Origin: Anodontia alba
Lineage: Eukaryota > Mollusca > Bivalvia > Lucinida > Lucinidae
Assembly (NCBI GenBank): GCA_964016985.1
Contig: OZ024826.1
Location: 59,100,235-59,164,234 of the forward strand
Direction: 5' to 3'
DNA: 64,000 nucleotides
Part shown: piece after piece, positions 22,690-34,500 of the stretch
Position numbering within the stretch: position 1 is the stretch's first letter
Layout: each line of letters starts with the position of its first letter
Program-made: the position numbers and the translations under genes
Notes under the pieces: generated by a model
What the model was told of the DNA's origin: nothing
Database searches by the model: none
What the model saw: only the letters and a program-made list of their open reading frames with translations

Positions 22690-23627
22690 ATAGCCCGCCA
22701 CACAATAGTGGCGGGGTATTATGGTTTCACGTTGGACGTCCGTGTGTCCGTCGGTCCGTCTGTCCTTATGCCTGTCCATTCGTCTGTCCGTTTTAATTTC
22801 CGGATGATAATTTGAGTAAACATCAATGGATTGTCACCAAACTTAGTGTGTGCATTGATATTGTAGAGATCTGATTTGGGATTGCTAATGGGCAAATTTC
22901 GTCAAATTTTTACAGTTATCTGCCTGAGACACGCCCATATTTTCGTTTCCGGACGATAACTTGAGTAAATAACAAGGGATTTTAACCAAACTTGCTATAT
23001 GCATTGACATTAAGGAGATCTGGTTTGGGATTGCTAATGGGCAAATTTTGTCAAATTTTTACTGAGATCTGCCCGAGACAAACCCATATTTTCGTTTCCG
23101 GACGATAACTTGAGTAAATAACAAGGGAGTTTAACCAAACTTGCTATATATATTAACATTAAGGAGATCTGGTATGGAATTGCTAATGGGCAAATTTCAC
23201 CAAATTTTTACGGAGTTATCTGCCTGAGACATGCCCATATTTTCTTTTCCAGGCAATAACTTGAGTAAATAACAAGGGATTTTAACCAAACTTGCTATAT
23301 GCATTGACCTTAAAGAGATCTGTTTTGGAATTGCTAATGGGCAAATTTCGTCAAATTTTGACGGAGTTATCTGCCCAAGACACGCCCATATTTTCGTTTC
23401 CGGATGATAACTTGAGTAAATAACAAGGCCTTTTAACCAAACTTGCTATATGCATTGATATTATCAAGATCTGGTTTAGGATTGTTATCTGTCCATTGAT
23501 ATTATCAAGATCTGGTTTAGGATTGTTATTTGTCCCTCCGTCATTTTCTTTCCAGACATTTTCGCAATGATAACTTTAATACATAAACAAATAATTGCTG
23601 TGGCGGGGTATTATGCTTGCGGTGCTT
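22690..23627 (+). mobile_element. Array-bearing Helentron-like element, family F6 (copy a)
   Basis: It starts TAGCCCGCCACACAATAGTG with a GTGGCGGG arm, then GTCCGTCGGTCCGTC words. About five units of roughly 150 bp follow, each containing TTTCGTTTCCGGACGATAAC, AACTTGCTATATGCATTGA and GGATTGCTAATGGGCAAATT. The 5' hairpin word GGCGGGGTATTATG reappears at 23601. The 3' end is not certain. Confidence 0.65.
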
Positions 23628-23978
23628 TTATTCAACAGAGTAGATAGACATCAAATTAAGTTTTTGCTGAAAATCATGAGAACAAATTGATGGATTTTAT
23701 CAAATTTTTTACACACATTGATGTTGACTAGAACTACATGAGGTTTAGATAAAAATCGGCCAATATCGATATTGTTTAAATGGAGTTGAGTTACTTTGTC
23801 AACGTCAGAATTGAGGTTTTGCTAAATATCTTGAGAATGATTTGAAAATATGATCATATTTTACATACAGAGGGGAAAGGAAAAAATGTAGCATATTCCA
23901 AAAGAATATATTAGAAATGGATGTAACTTTTCTATTTTGTGGGTAGTTCTGATGTAATTAATTCTACTACTCTTTTTG
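23628..23978. other. No gene recognised
   Basis: This is AT-rich sequence between two F6 copies with no termini or coding frame that I can support. Confidence 0.4.
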
Positions 23979-24250
23979 TACACCACCTCACAATAGTGGT
24001 GGGTTATTATGGTTTCACGTTGGACATCCATGTGTCTATCCATCCATTCGTCGGTTGTACGTCCTTCTGTCCATCCGTCCATTTTTCATTTCAGGATGAT
24101 AACACGAGTAAGCATCAATGGATTTTTACCAAACTTGATATATGCATTGATATTGTGGAAATCTGGTTTGGGATTACTAATGGGCGAATTTCGTCAAATT
24201 TTTACAGAGGTATCTGCCCACGACATGATAATGGCGGGGTATTAAAGTTT
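23979..24250 (+). mobile_element. Family F6 element, short copy b
   Basis: CACCACCTCACAATAGTGGT starts a second F6 copy with GTCC/ATCC words and a single array unit (GATGATAACACGAGTAAGCA, AAACTTGATATATGCATTGA). It ends near GGCGGGGTATTA. The single unit shows that array length varies between copies. Confidence 0.6.
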
Positions 24251-24629
24251 AACATTTTTATTTGCAAAACTCTTTGTTTTGTAGAATTATGACCTTTTCA
24301 TTTTACTGCTGACAGTTTTACTTTTGATGTTGTCACAGCTGTCAAGTGTAATTTGTCAGAGAAGATAAAATCATGAATTTCGAAGTTTTGGGTTGACAGG
24401 AGATACACTGCTATTTAAGAAGATATAAACAAGTAATATTTGTAGTTGCTTTTAATGTTAAAGGTACTCTCCCATTATTTTGTGAAAACTCTTTCTTATT
24501 AAAGAATGCATCATGGGGGACAAGCAAGTGGGGGTGGGGGGAGTTGGGACATAGTGTTTTACAAACATGCATTTCATTTCAAGTTGAAGAGGAATAGAAT
24601 GTAGCTCCATATATACAAAAATCATAGCT
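24251..24629. mobile_element. F3-type 3' end remnant and unclassified sequence
   Basis: The stretch 24540-24580 matches the F3 3' terminus (GTTGGGACATAGTG followed by the TTTTACAAACA hairpin word). The sequence before it is unclassified. Confidence 0.4.
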
Positions 24630-25202
24630 CTTGATAAGGCGCTTTTTTCCACCAAAAAGTACCTATATTTTTCTTATTTCATGACGAAAACATATGTTGT
24701 GGTACTCATTAGAAGCGCCTCGCCGAGGCGCTTCTAATGAGTACCCACAGCATATGTTTTCGTCGAGAAATAAGAAAACTATTTACTTGATACCCACTCT
24801 TATCTAGACCTATGAAAAATGTATTGATAAATTACTTATTTCTCTGCGAAAATGTACAGTGTAGATACTCATTAGATGCGTCTCACCTTATTTCTCCTCA
24901 AAAACATTTGTTGTAGGTATTCATCAAAAGTACCTCAGCAAGGGGCTTCTAACAAGTACCAACAACATGTTTTTGTGAAGAAATAAGAAAAATATTTATA
25001 CAGATACTCCTCTTATCTGGAGTAGTCAGAGCAACAGATACTTCGGGGGTGGGGGTCTTATTTATTGACGAAAACATATTGTGGTACTCATTAGAAGCGC
25101 CTCACTGAGGCACTTCTTATGAATACCCACAATGTATGTTTTCATCTAGAAATAAGACAAATATTTACATGATACCCCCTCTTATCAAGACCTATGGGTA
25201 TT
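24630..25202 (+). mobile_element. Cluster of H2 hairpin MITEs (three copies)
   Basis: The palindrome occurs three times: 24676-24775 (nearly perfect; arms through GACGAAAACATATGTTGTGG and CATTAGAAGCGCCTCG), 24885-24990 and 25055-25160 (diverged). The first copy has outer ends GATAAGGCGCTTTTTTCC and, inverted, near CTCTTATCTAGACC. The last copy is cut by the start of the next F3 element. Confidence 0.7.
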
Positions 25203-25370
25203 TATGCCCCCAGCTTTGAAACAGTTTGGGGGGCATATTGCTTTTGGCTTGTCCGTTTGTTCGTTCGTCATGCTTTATTGTGCATAGCATAACTTTAGAA
25301 CCTTGTATGCTAACGTTTAGAAATTTCATATATGGATTCCTCATGAAACAATAGGTGACCCAGATTTTTT

Positions 25371-28037
25371 TATGCCCCCCCGATATTTTCAGTGGGGGGC
25401 ATATAGTATCACCACTGTCCGTATGTACGTCCGTCCCGTACCATCCGTCCCATATGTAACACTTTTGGTTTCCGTGCGATATCTTTTGAAAAGATTGGTG
25501 TATTGGATTGAAATTTTATACACAGGTATATAATCATAAAATGTAGGTCAAGTTCGATTTAGGGTAAAATCCACCAATTATTTTGGGAGTTATGGCCCTT
25601 TTAAACTTTGAAAAAATTTCAGTTTTGAAAAATGGTTTCCGTGCAATATCTTTTTAAAGGATTGGTGTATTGGATTGAAATTTTGTACACAGGTATATAA
25701 TCATAAAATGTAGGTCAAGTTTGATTTAGAGTAAAATCCATCTGTTATTTTGGGAGTTATGGCCCTTTTTCAACTTCGAAAAATGGTTTCCGTTCCATAA
25801 CTTTTGAAAAGATTAGTGTATTGGATTCATATTTTATACACAAGCATATAATTATAAAATATAGGTCAAGTTCGATTTAAGTCTACCAATTATTTTTGGA
25901 GTTACGGCCCTTTATCAATGTTGAAAAATAGTTGAAAAATGGTTTCCATTTGATATCTTTTGAAAAGATTAGTGTATTGGATTCAAATTTTATACACAGG
26001 TATATAATCTTAAAATGTATGTCAAGTTGGACAGGGTTCGCACTAGGATTTCTTTTTCTTTAGCCACCATTTTCGCCAATTTGATTTTTTTTGTGCCATT
26101 TTCTTTAACTTTGAGCCAGATTTTGAGCCAAATTTTGGCCATTTTTCGCCAAAGAATTATCTTGTCAGAAAAAAGGTGTTCATTTACTGATTCCTTTAAT
26201 TGCAGCAATAGATTCAAGAGTCAGTATAATGTGAAATGTGTGGGGGACTTGAAATTAATTCTTGCACTGATTTTTAAAACTTCTGCTGTAATTAATTAAT
26301 TACAATGTCATGAATTAATAATAAGTCTTTGTTTTGCATATCGAATGTTGGACACAAAAATGGAACACTTTACATGGAAACGAAAGTTCCGAAAAGTGCT
26401 GTATAAGCCAATAAATATAATGTTATTAATGTATTATACTGTAAGAGAATAATGTAACAATATTCATTTGTACCCTGATAAATGCGGGGTAAGTTTCTAA
26501 CCGCAGGTTTTACTGTTTTAAGGGAGCTAACTGCAACTGACTTAAAAGGGAGTTTACTGCAATTGCTTTAAGAGTCTGGTCTATGCGAAATGGAATGGGG
26601 AACAGCATTTTTTTATGAATCGCGCCAATAAAAAAGAGGGGGCATGCTTATACAATAAGCGGTTAACCAGTACATTGAACACCCTTCCGCAAGAAACTTA
26701 TAACTGCCAGTCTTGAAGCAGTGGAAGGAGCGAATGACCATAGCAAATTTATGTGTTTCATAATAAATCGCTACAATCTGTTGGGATCGAATGTGCGATC
26801 CGGACCATCGGAGACTAATGTGTCCACCTCCGAGGCATTATTTGTGTTTTTTTTTTTTTTTTTCGGGACGACGTTCGTTGATCGCCAAATAAAATTAAGG
26901 CTCATAAGAAGGTACCGAAACATGCTTAATTAAAGTCGGCACTGTCAAAGTGTACTTACCTCTTTAATAAGCCGAACCGATTAATGACAATAATTATTTC
27001 TCGTGTAATCAATTTGTTTTCCATCTTTGTGTTTGACATAGGGTTCCACGTGATTACATTCTGGGTTAATTTCCGTGACGTAGGCGATGCGACTCTGACA
27101 TTAATTCCTGATTGGTAGTTTCGGCAGAGCGTCATGAATATTTAGGATGAAAGGCGTGGAAAGTGGGTGGTGCTACTGTCAAACTGCCCATCACGGCACT
27201 TGACCTTATATCGCTTTCATCAAATTCAGGTTAATTTGATCAGCTACCGTTTTCTGATCGATAATTGAGTTGTTAATTGGCGAATTATACAATCAGGGAA
27301 GGTGCGACAGACACGCGCGACAATTATATGACTCAGTAGCGGGTAATTCAGGTGATATTTTTTTCGCCACTTGTTTTCGCCAGTTTATGATTTTTTGTGC
27401 CAAATTTTATTTTTCTGCACAAATGGCAACAATGGCGATCGGTAACGTGAACCCAGTTGGATTTAGGATAAAATCCACCAATTATTTTTGGTGTTATGGC
27501 CCTTTTTCAGCTTTGAAAAATGGTTTCCATTCCATAACTTTTGAAAAGATTAGTGAATTGGATTCATATTTTATACACAAGCATATAATTAAAAAAATAT
27601 AGGTCAAGTTTGATTTAGGGTAAAATCCACCAATTATATTTGGAGTTACAGCCCTTTTTCAATGTTGAAAAATAGTTTCGATTTGATATCTTTTGAAAAC
27701 ATGAGTGTATTGAATTCATATTTAACACACAGATATATAATAATAAAATAGAGGTCAAGTTCTAATTAGAGTAAAGTCAACCCATTATTATGGGAGTTAT
27801 GGCCCTTTTCCACCTTCAAAAGATGTTTTCCTACCGATATGTTTTTAAAAAAGATTGATTTGTGTATTGGATTCATATTTTATACCTAGGTACATAATCA
27901 TAAAATATGGTCAGGTTTGATTTAGGGTAAAATCTGCCAATTATTATGAGAGTTATGGCCCTTTTTTTCAATTCCATTTTTCTGGGTGAGGATGGTCCAG
28001 GGCGGGGGCATCTGTGTCATACTGACACATTTCTCAG
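25371..28037 (+). mobile_element. Array-bearing Helentron-like element, family F4 (full copy)
   Basis: It starts TATGCCCCCCCGATATTTTC with a GGGGGGCATA arm, then GTCCGTATGTACGTCCGTCC. Units of about 157 bp follow, with GTTTCCGTGCGATATCTTTT, GATTGGTGTATTGGATTGA and GGGAGTTATGGCCCTTTT. It ends at a GTGTCATACTGACAC hairpin and ATTTCTCAG. The 208-bp copy at 46299-46506 has the same two ends with one unit, confirming the boundaries. A 1425-bp DNA transposon (26032-27456) interrupts one unit. Confidence 0.8.
26032..27456. mobile_element. hAT-like non-autonomous DNA transposon
   Basis: The ends are CAGGGTTCGCAC and, inverted, CTGGGTTCACGT. The F4 unit is interrupted exactly, with TTGGA duplicated on both sides (26027-26031 and 27457-27461). 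The left and right parts share a direct, not inverted, motif (TTTTCGCCA and TTTTTTGTGCCA). A degenerate SINE fragment on the - strand lies inside (about 26660-26880, GCGGTTAACCAGTAC) with an adjoining T run. There is no transposase frame. The CAGGG terminus suggests hAT, but a 5-bp duplication is short for that group. Confidence 0.6.
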
Positions 28038-28885
28038 TTCTTATCTGAATTATCTCCTGTTTAAGAGTTATTTCCCTTTTCATAAAATAACATTGAAATC
28101 TCGTTAGCAAGATATCTCAATAAGTATTTGAGCTACTGATGGATTGAGGAGGAGATCACCTGAATAATTTTTCAACCAATTAAATAAAAAATGTTGTTGG
28201 AGTTACGGCCTTTTAATGTTGTTGCTTTATTGTGCAGAGTATAAATTTAGAATCATGTATGCTTATGTTTTGAAATTTCATACATGGATTCCACATAAAA
28301 ATTGGTAACCCATATTTTAACTTCGTAATACATTAACCTATAGATAATGTGCTATTCTATTCTGTTATTCACCCCCTCCACAGAAAAAACAACCTTTCAA
28401 TTGTGATAAAGTCTTAATTCAGAAGGTCCCTTTAAACAGTTACCTGTATGACGTAGTTCCTCCCGCTCAAATGATCACGTCTCAGTTTCTTTTCTGTGGA
28501 CTTTGAATGTTCAAGGATTATTATTCTGTGTTAGAAAAAATGGATTAAAATTATTCTACACGGTTAAAATTTTTATATCCTTGACTTTCTCTGATTCTAT
28601 ATTCACTCCTTCTACTATCTATGTACTTATTTTCGAAATATCGATCTTAGATTTCTTGTTTTCTCAATGTTAAATTTCTTCCTTAGTTTCCGCGTCAGTC
28701 GATGCATTTCACCCGTGGCAACTGTGGCCATTTAAAAGCTAAATGGGATACACATTTATCTTGTTTAACTTGTAAATCTTGCACACGTATCTCTCCGTGT
28801 TATATTAAAATTTTGTAGTTCCTGGACAGAAAAAGTTTGGAACCTAGCAGAAAGAAGACGCCTTCATGCTACTAGAAAATCAGTT

Positions 28886-30899
28886 ATGACGCAGAAGAGA
28901 AAACAGAAGAAATCAAAGAAGTCCCAGTCAGACATGTCTGACAACGGGACAGTTGATGGGAGCACCGCCCCTCATAGCTTTACTGCTCGGGGCAGGACCC
29001 ATCAAGGTGGCAGCCTGGCGGACTTAGAGTCTGACCAGGCACTAAGCCCACCAGTCACCAGTCACCGGTCATCCAGTCACCAGTCAACCAGTCACCAGTC
29101 AACCAGTCACCAGTCACCCAGTCACTGGGCAACTTATCTCAGTTCATCCAGTCACCGGTCATCCAGTCGCTGGTCAACCAGTCACCAGTCACCAGTCAAC
29201 CAGGCACCAGTCAACTAGGCTCCAGTCAACCAGGCATTGGTTTACAGTCATTTGCGTATGACCTACAAACACAAATTCCGCCTGGTTATATTCCTATAAA
29301 CGTGCCTGTACAAAGCTACGCTCCGTCCATAAGTAGCCATATTTCACATGGTAGTGTCCACAGACTATCCAATGTTTTAATTCCTGGTTATGAAAGTTCT
29401 GAAAGACTAGAACTTCCTAATCCAGCTTCTTCCTCTAGACAGATTATTCCACTCGAACCTGATTTTTCGCAGGTCTCAGATCTGAGTGTAATGATTGAGC
29501 CTCCTAATTCAAACGATTTATCTATCTCCAGACCTTCAAGGAAGGATCAGTCAAAAAGAGAGCATAAATCTAAAAAGAGAAGAAGACATCGATCGTCCTC
29601 TTCTTCTTTCTCTACTTCCAGATCAGACTCTTTGAGTTCTTCTCAGCGAAAGAAAAATTCAAAGAGATCTAAGCACTCTCATAAAAAGAGAAGAAGACGA
29701 TCGATGACGCCTTCTTGATCAAATTCCTCCCAATCTCAACTTGACATTGGTAGATATACAAGGGCTCATAAATCTCCCTAGATTGTTCAAACGCCAACTC
29801 TAATACAACCTGAGGAGACTAATTTTAGTCCAATCACTAATCAACCTATTAATTACGATCAGATTCAACCGAATCTCACTCAACAGAACAAGGAGTCAGA
29901 TTCGGAAACTGAATTCGAAGTCTGGTCATTTGATCGTGCGATTAACGAGGTCTTCCGGCTTCTTCCTCCTGAGTTATGCCCCAAAACTCAGCAGGATCAA
30001 ACTCCATTAAAACCTCTCTCTGGGATTGAACAATTAATGGAGTCTGGTTCCACTCCATTACTTGTCCTCCCACAATCCAAATTAGTACAAAAAACAACAA
30101 AATATATTCAAAATAGACTAGACTCGGACAAATGTTCAAGAGATTGGATTTGCCCGCAAAGCTTGGTTTCGGCTCTTGCTTCGACTAAATTCTACAAGAG
30201 CTAAAACCAATATTTGCCAACTGATAATATCCCTCAATTAGAAGCGATGCGTCTCTCGTAGACATTTCTAATAAAGGAAGAGCTTCTATTCCGCTGAAGA
30301 ATCTAGAAGCATGGGAAAGGAAGGCTAGAAAACTAGTCGCCATTAATTCTTATGCTGATCTATTTTATTCAGCTGCCTTCCTTTCATTACAACAGGAATC
30401 GATGTCGGTTGCGGCCCTTTCCAGACTTCTGGAGGCCGTAGCCAAATCGATTAAACATGCTACTGCCATGTCTACACTTTTAACTACTGAATTATTCCAA
30501 GCTAGGAGGGACGCAGCCCTAGCTTCGTCTAAACTACTACTCGACAATTCCACATACGAGTTAAGGAATGCTCCTATTAACTCAAAATCCTTATTTGACG
30601 GCAGGATAAAAGAAATAACTAAATCAAACTTCGAAGCTCAACAGCAAAGGTTTCTAGCTTCTACATCCATTCAGTCACAATCTCATTCTTATAAGCCTCC
30701 TTCGCAGAGCAGAGCTTTCAAGATACCTAAATATTCTGCTAAACAAACAACATCCAGACCTAAACCTACGCAGTCGTATAGGTCCAAAAATATTCCTCAA
30801 AGCTCATCTTCTCACACTAAGAAAGATAATATCAAGAGGACTGGTAACATCCGTCAGTTCCCCTCCCCTAAACCTGCCTCTTCCTCCGCAAGATTATGA
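28886..30899 (+). pseudogene. DIRS ORF1 (gag-like), broken
   Basis: The N-terminal part is basic (MTQKRKQKKSKKSQ). It then runs through a minisatellite of CAGTCACC-type repeats, where the frame shifts and a TAG lies at 29216-29218. The next segment reads open at 29302-29718 and carries an Arg/Lys/Ser-rich stretch, probably nucleic-acid binding or nuclear targeting. After a TGA at about 29718, coding similarity continues in pieces. The last segment (30402-30899) has a helical part (ALSRLLEAVAKSIKHATAMS, QARRDAALASSKLLLDN) and an LFDGRIKEITK stretch typical of DIRS ORF1 C-termini. The product would coat the element RNA; here it cannot be made intact. Confidence 0.7.
29047..29235 (+). repeat. 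Minisatellite (CAGTCACC/CAGTCAAC type) inside DIRS ORF1
   Basis: Repeats of about 10-11 bp alternate CAGTCACCAGT, CAACCAGT and CACCGGTCAT. The encoded peptide is SHQSTSHQS-like. The array length is not a constant multiple of three, and the ORF1 frame changes across it, so slippage here is the likely cause of the frameshift. Confidence 0.85.
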
Positions 30900-30944
30900 A
30901 GGCCCGCCCTTTCCACTGCCTGCTCTTCCGCTCACGGACATTCC

Positions 30945-32828
30945 AGTGGGAGGACGATTGGCCCATTTTGCGGAAAAATGGGAGGAAACAAAGACAACCA
31001 AAGGGTCCTCTCTATCGTACGAAACGGATTCAGGGTACCATTCATCAAAATTCCTCCTTTGTCATCTGTTCCGATCAGAATGAGTCAATCCTCCTCCCCG
31101 TTTCTCAGAGAAGAGATCGAAAATCTTCTCAACAAACGGGCAGTGGAAAGGGTACAGAATCCGGGAACTCCCGGCTTTTATTCCTGGATATTCCTTGTGC
31201 CAAAAAAGAACGGAAAGTTTCGTTTAATATTAGACCTGTCTTTATTAAACCGTTACATAGAGAAACAAGCATTCAAAATGGAAACAGTCAAATCGATAAG
31301 ACAAGCGATGAGACTCAACGATTGGGCTGTCTCCATAGATTTAACAGATGCATATTTACATGTGCCGATACATCATCAATCCAGGAAGTATCTTCGCTTC
31401 GTACACGAAGATCAAGTATATCACTTTTCGGCCCTACCGTTCGGAATGTCCCTAAGTCCGTTAATTTTCTCGAAACTGATGGACGTTATTGCAGCTTTTC
31501 TACACCAACGTGCCATATCAGTTTTTCCATAGCTAGATGATTGGCTGATGAAAAATCTGATTCACAACCGTCTGATTACTCAGACAAAGATTTGCATTCA
31601 AACTATTCAAAGCCTAGGTTTTCTGCCAAATCTCAAGAAGTCAGATCTCTTTCCTGCTCAGAAATTCACCTTCATAGGTTTGGAATTTCTGACGCAACAA
31701 AATTTAGTCAGGGTTCCAGTGGATCGTGTACAGAACCTAATTCTAACAATCAAGAAAATAATGTCAGCAAAACATGTATCGGCACGAACTTTCCTTTCTC
31801 TTTTGGGCAAACTCAGTGCTGCAGCAGACCTTGTTCTCCTGGGCAGACTGCACTTAGGTCCTCTTCAGATGTGCCTGCTGTCTGTCTGGAAACCTCATAT
31901 TCTTCCTCTCGATCACCCGATCTCGATAAACGGCATGATTCAATCTCACAATGGTGGATAAACCCCATTCGATTCGAGACAGGGACTTCTATCCATCCTC
32001 CAGACCCCGAATTCTTCCTTTATACGGGTGCCAGTCATTACGGATGGGGAGCTCATTTAGAGCCGACAACACTGTCCTTTCATGGTCGCTGGACAGAAAA
32101 CCAATCCCAGCTCCATATCAATATGTTAGAAATGATGGCCATACGATTAGCACTGAAACAAGCCAAAACATTTATTCACCATTCTTGCATCATGATATCC
32201 ACAGACAACACAACGGTGGTCTCATATATCAACAAACAGGGTGGCACTCATTCCCCCAATCTTTGCGTAGAAGTTTGGAAAATACTCAATTGGTGCCTGG
32301 AACAAGACATAGTTATCAGAGTACGTCACATCCCAGGCAAATTCAACATTCTTGCAGACCGCCTCTCAAGGGCCGCTAGACAAACCTATCAAGACAGAAT
32401 GGGCTCTGGATCAAACAGTTGCGAATTCAGTATTCCAGATGCTCAACTTCCCAAATGTGGATCTGTTTGCGACAAGATTCAACCACAGACTCCCATTATA
32501 TGTCTCTCCAGTACAAGACTACAAAGCACTAGCGATAGATGCCCTGTCCATGGACTGGAATCATCTTTATGCATATGCTTTTCCTCCTTTTATTCTGATA
32601 CCCGCTGTTCTAGAGAAAATCCGACAACATCAGTGCAGAATAGTTCTCATAGCTCCGTTCTGGCCACAACAACAGTGGTTCTCAGAACTTCTTCTTCTAT
32701 TAGTGTCAGCTCCGATTCATCTGCCACTAATTCCAAGACTACTGACTCAATCCAAAGGAAGATTTGTACATCAAAACCTCCCAATTCTTGACCTTCACGC
32801 TTGGGAGTTATCAAACAATCAGAGATAA
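30945..32828 (+). pseudogene. DIRS ORF2: reverse transcriptase, RNase H and C-terminal domain, broken
   Basis: The N-terminal VGGRLAHF segment changes frame near 30990. The RT fingers/palm are then clear: NPGTPGFYSWIFLVPKKNGK, RLILDLSLLN, DWAVSIDLTDAYLHVPI (with the catalytic Asp) and ALPFGMSLSP. A TAG stop at 31530-31532 sits immediately before LDDW of the catalytic box. RNase H follows in another frame from about 31930: the first catalytic Asp position is Gly (codon at 32027-32029, YTGAS), while MLEMMAIRLAL, STDNTTVVSYIN and LADRLSR keep the other acidic residues. The frame shifts back near 32370, giving NVDLFATRFNHRLPLY and the PFWPQQQWF region, the DIRS-type C-terminal domain sometimes compared with methyltransferases. 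It overlaps the start of ORF3. Confidence 0.85.
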
Positions 32829-33936
32829 GAAATTTTCACAAAACGTTGCAGATTTTGTCTCCAGATCAAGAAGAGCATCTACACAAAAAGTCTACAATGC
32901 AAAATGGACCATCTTCTCTAATTGGTGTCATACAAAAAAGGTTAATCCGATCTCGGCCCCTATTAAAGTTATAGCCGATTTCTTAATCTTTCTTTTTTCG
33001 GAAAAGAAATGTCAGATTAGTACTATTAAAGGTTATAGATCTATGATCTCTAACACTTTAAAATTCAAAACTGGTAATAGAATCGGATCTAATCCAGTTT
33101 TATCTGAACTTATCAGATCCTTTGAACTTCAACGACCAGTACAAAGATCTCTTACACCTAAATGGGACTTATCGTGGGTTTTAGTATGTCTACAAAAACC
33201 ACCTTTTGAACCTCTTGATAAGGCTTCTAAATTTCACGTTACTATTAAGACAGCCTTTCTCTTAGCTCTTGCCACTGCTAAAAGGTGTAGTGAAATACAT
33301 GCTCTAGCTATGGATTCACAACATTTAAGATTTAATCAATCTGATGGTTCAGTTTCCTTGATTCTTAAATCTGGTTTTTTAGCAAAAAACCAGCTTCCTT
33401 CTGTTAAACCAGATCCTATTGTTGTTCCTAGTCTTGCTTGAATATGTAAATGGGAACGTACTGACAGACTTCTTTGCCCCGTTAGGGCTCTGAAATTCTA
33501 TCTCAAAATGACTAGCTCTTATTGCCAAAATAGAACTAGACTTTTTCTTCCTATAAAAGGCAATAAGGATATTTCTAAAGATACTATCTCGAGATGGATA
33601 TCTTACACTGTTAAACTTGCCTATAGGAAACTCACTAAACGAGATATCTCTTTCCTTAAAATCAAAGCTCATGAAGTTAGAGCTCTTTCCTCTTCTTGGG
33701 CTTTCTTCGACAAAGTTCCTCTCAATGATATACTTCAAGCAGCGGTTTGGAATAGTTCATCAACTTTTGCCAAATTCTATCTCAGAGACATGTCTCAACA
33801 AGCACAGAATCTCCAAAGTTTGGGCCCCATTGTAGTGGCCCAAAAAGTGGTGGGGGGGCCAACAGCAATCAGCTATGGATGTGTAGACAACGTCAACAGC
33901 CCCCCTAGACCTGATGCTATACTAGAGAGGTACTAA
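32764..33936 (+). pseudogene. DIRS ORF3: tyrosine recombinase, one premature stop
   Basis: The N-terminal SAM-like half includes the segment STQKVYNAKWTIFSNWC and STIKGYRSMIS. The catalytic half has the first Arg in AKRCSEIHAL (codon 33283-33285), the HxxR box as HEVR (33670-33681) and the nucleophile Tyr in FAKFYLRD (33778-33780). All catalytic residues seen in DIRS/Crypton-type recombinases are thus present. A TGA at 33439-33441 interrupts the middle, with the same frame continuing after it. The enzyme would integrate circular element DNA by site-specific recombination in the nucleus. Loss is by a single stop, so decay may be recent. Confidence 0.9.
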
Positions 33937-34045
33937 TTATATTATATCTTTATTATATATATATCTTAACCCTGGATTACTTTATCCTTGGTTAAAGGAT
34001 CTTATTATTGCCTTAAGCACTAATTATGTCCTCATTATATATATA

Positions 34046-34376
34046 CAGTTGACTCTCGCTATCTCGACCTCGCTTATCTCGAATAACCGCTTATCTCGAA
34101 GTGAAAATCTGGTCCCTGCCTAAACATGAAAATCTAACAACATGTAAAAAATATTGTGGAAAAAAGGAGAAATTGCTCCTAAGGAGCAATTTCTCCTCTT
34201 TTCCACAATATTTTCAATATATCTCTAATTTCAAGAGTCCAACTACACATATACTTGTTAAATGTGGTTAATCGAATTAGTGTTTCCTCAATTCTGCAAA
34301 TCTGATATGTCGAAGTACGGATATCTCGAAGTATTTCAGAGAGTCCCCTGGAATTCGAGATAACGAGAGTCGACTG
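34046..34376. mobile_element. pogo/Tigger-like MITE
   Basis: This 331-bp element with inverted ends CAGTTGACTCTCGCTATCTC and CAGTCGACTCTCGTTATCTC is flanked by TA dinucleotides (34044-34045 and 34377-34378). Both termini carry repeated TATCTCGAA words, a hallmark of pogo/Tigger ends. The centre holds a separate palindrome (GGAGAAATTGCTCC and its complement at 34166-34197). It lies between the DIRS recombinase gene and the right DIRS end, so it inserted after the DIRS. Confidence 0.8.
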
Positions 34377-34500
34377 TATAAAAATAAATCTTTTTACTAA
34401 GTCTTAATTCAGAAGTTGGGACTAACTTATTAGGAGAAATCCTCCCTCCTATTCTACAATTCTAGCACATTATCTATAGGTTAATGTATTACGAAGTTAA

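Larger units (their letters stand above)
28317..34500 (+). mobile_element. DIRS-type tyrosine-recombinase retrotransposon, decayed
   Basis: The outer ends are inverted repeats: TTAACTTCGTAATACATTAA at the left and its exact complement at 34481-34500, extending over at least 37 bp. The next part of the left terminal repeat (to about 28500) finds its inverted match at 34620-34790, in the small element adjoining the right end. The coding part has a gag-like ORF, an RT/RNase H ORF and a tyrosine recombinase ORF in the DIRS order. There are no LTRs and no DDE integrase. Several stops and frameshifts make it inactive. It interrupts an F3 array element. Confidence 0.85.

Noticed and set aside
22690..24292. 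Open frames at 23939-24292 and 24009-24245
   Set aside because: They run through the F6 hairpin and GTCC-rich region and are not conserved between the two F6 copies.
24458..24655. Small - strand open frame at 24458-24655
   Set aside because: It spans an F3 3' remnant and the left end of an H2 MITE, and has no support as a gene.
26015..26299. Open frame of 94 codons with hydrophobic stretches
   Set aside because: It lies across the left boundary of the hAT-like insert, starting inside the F4 unit, so it is an artefact of the junction.
31541..32791. The 416-codon open frame as one protein
   Set aside because: Only its middle (RNase H, about 31930-32370) is in the true frame; the first and last thirds are out-of-frame readings of the RT and C-terminal domains.
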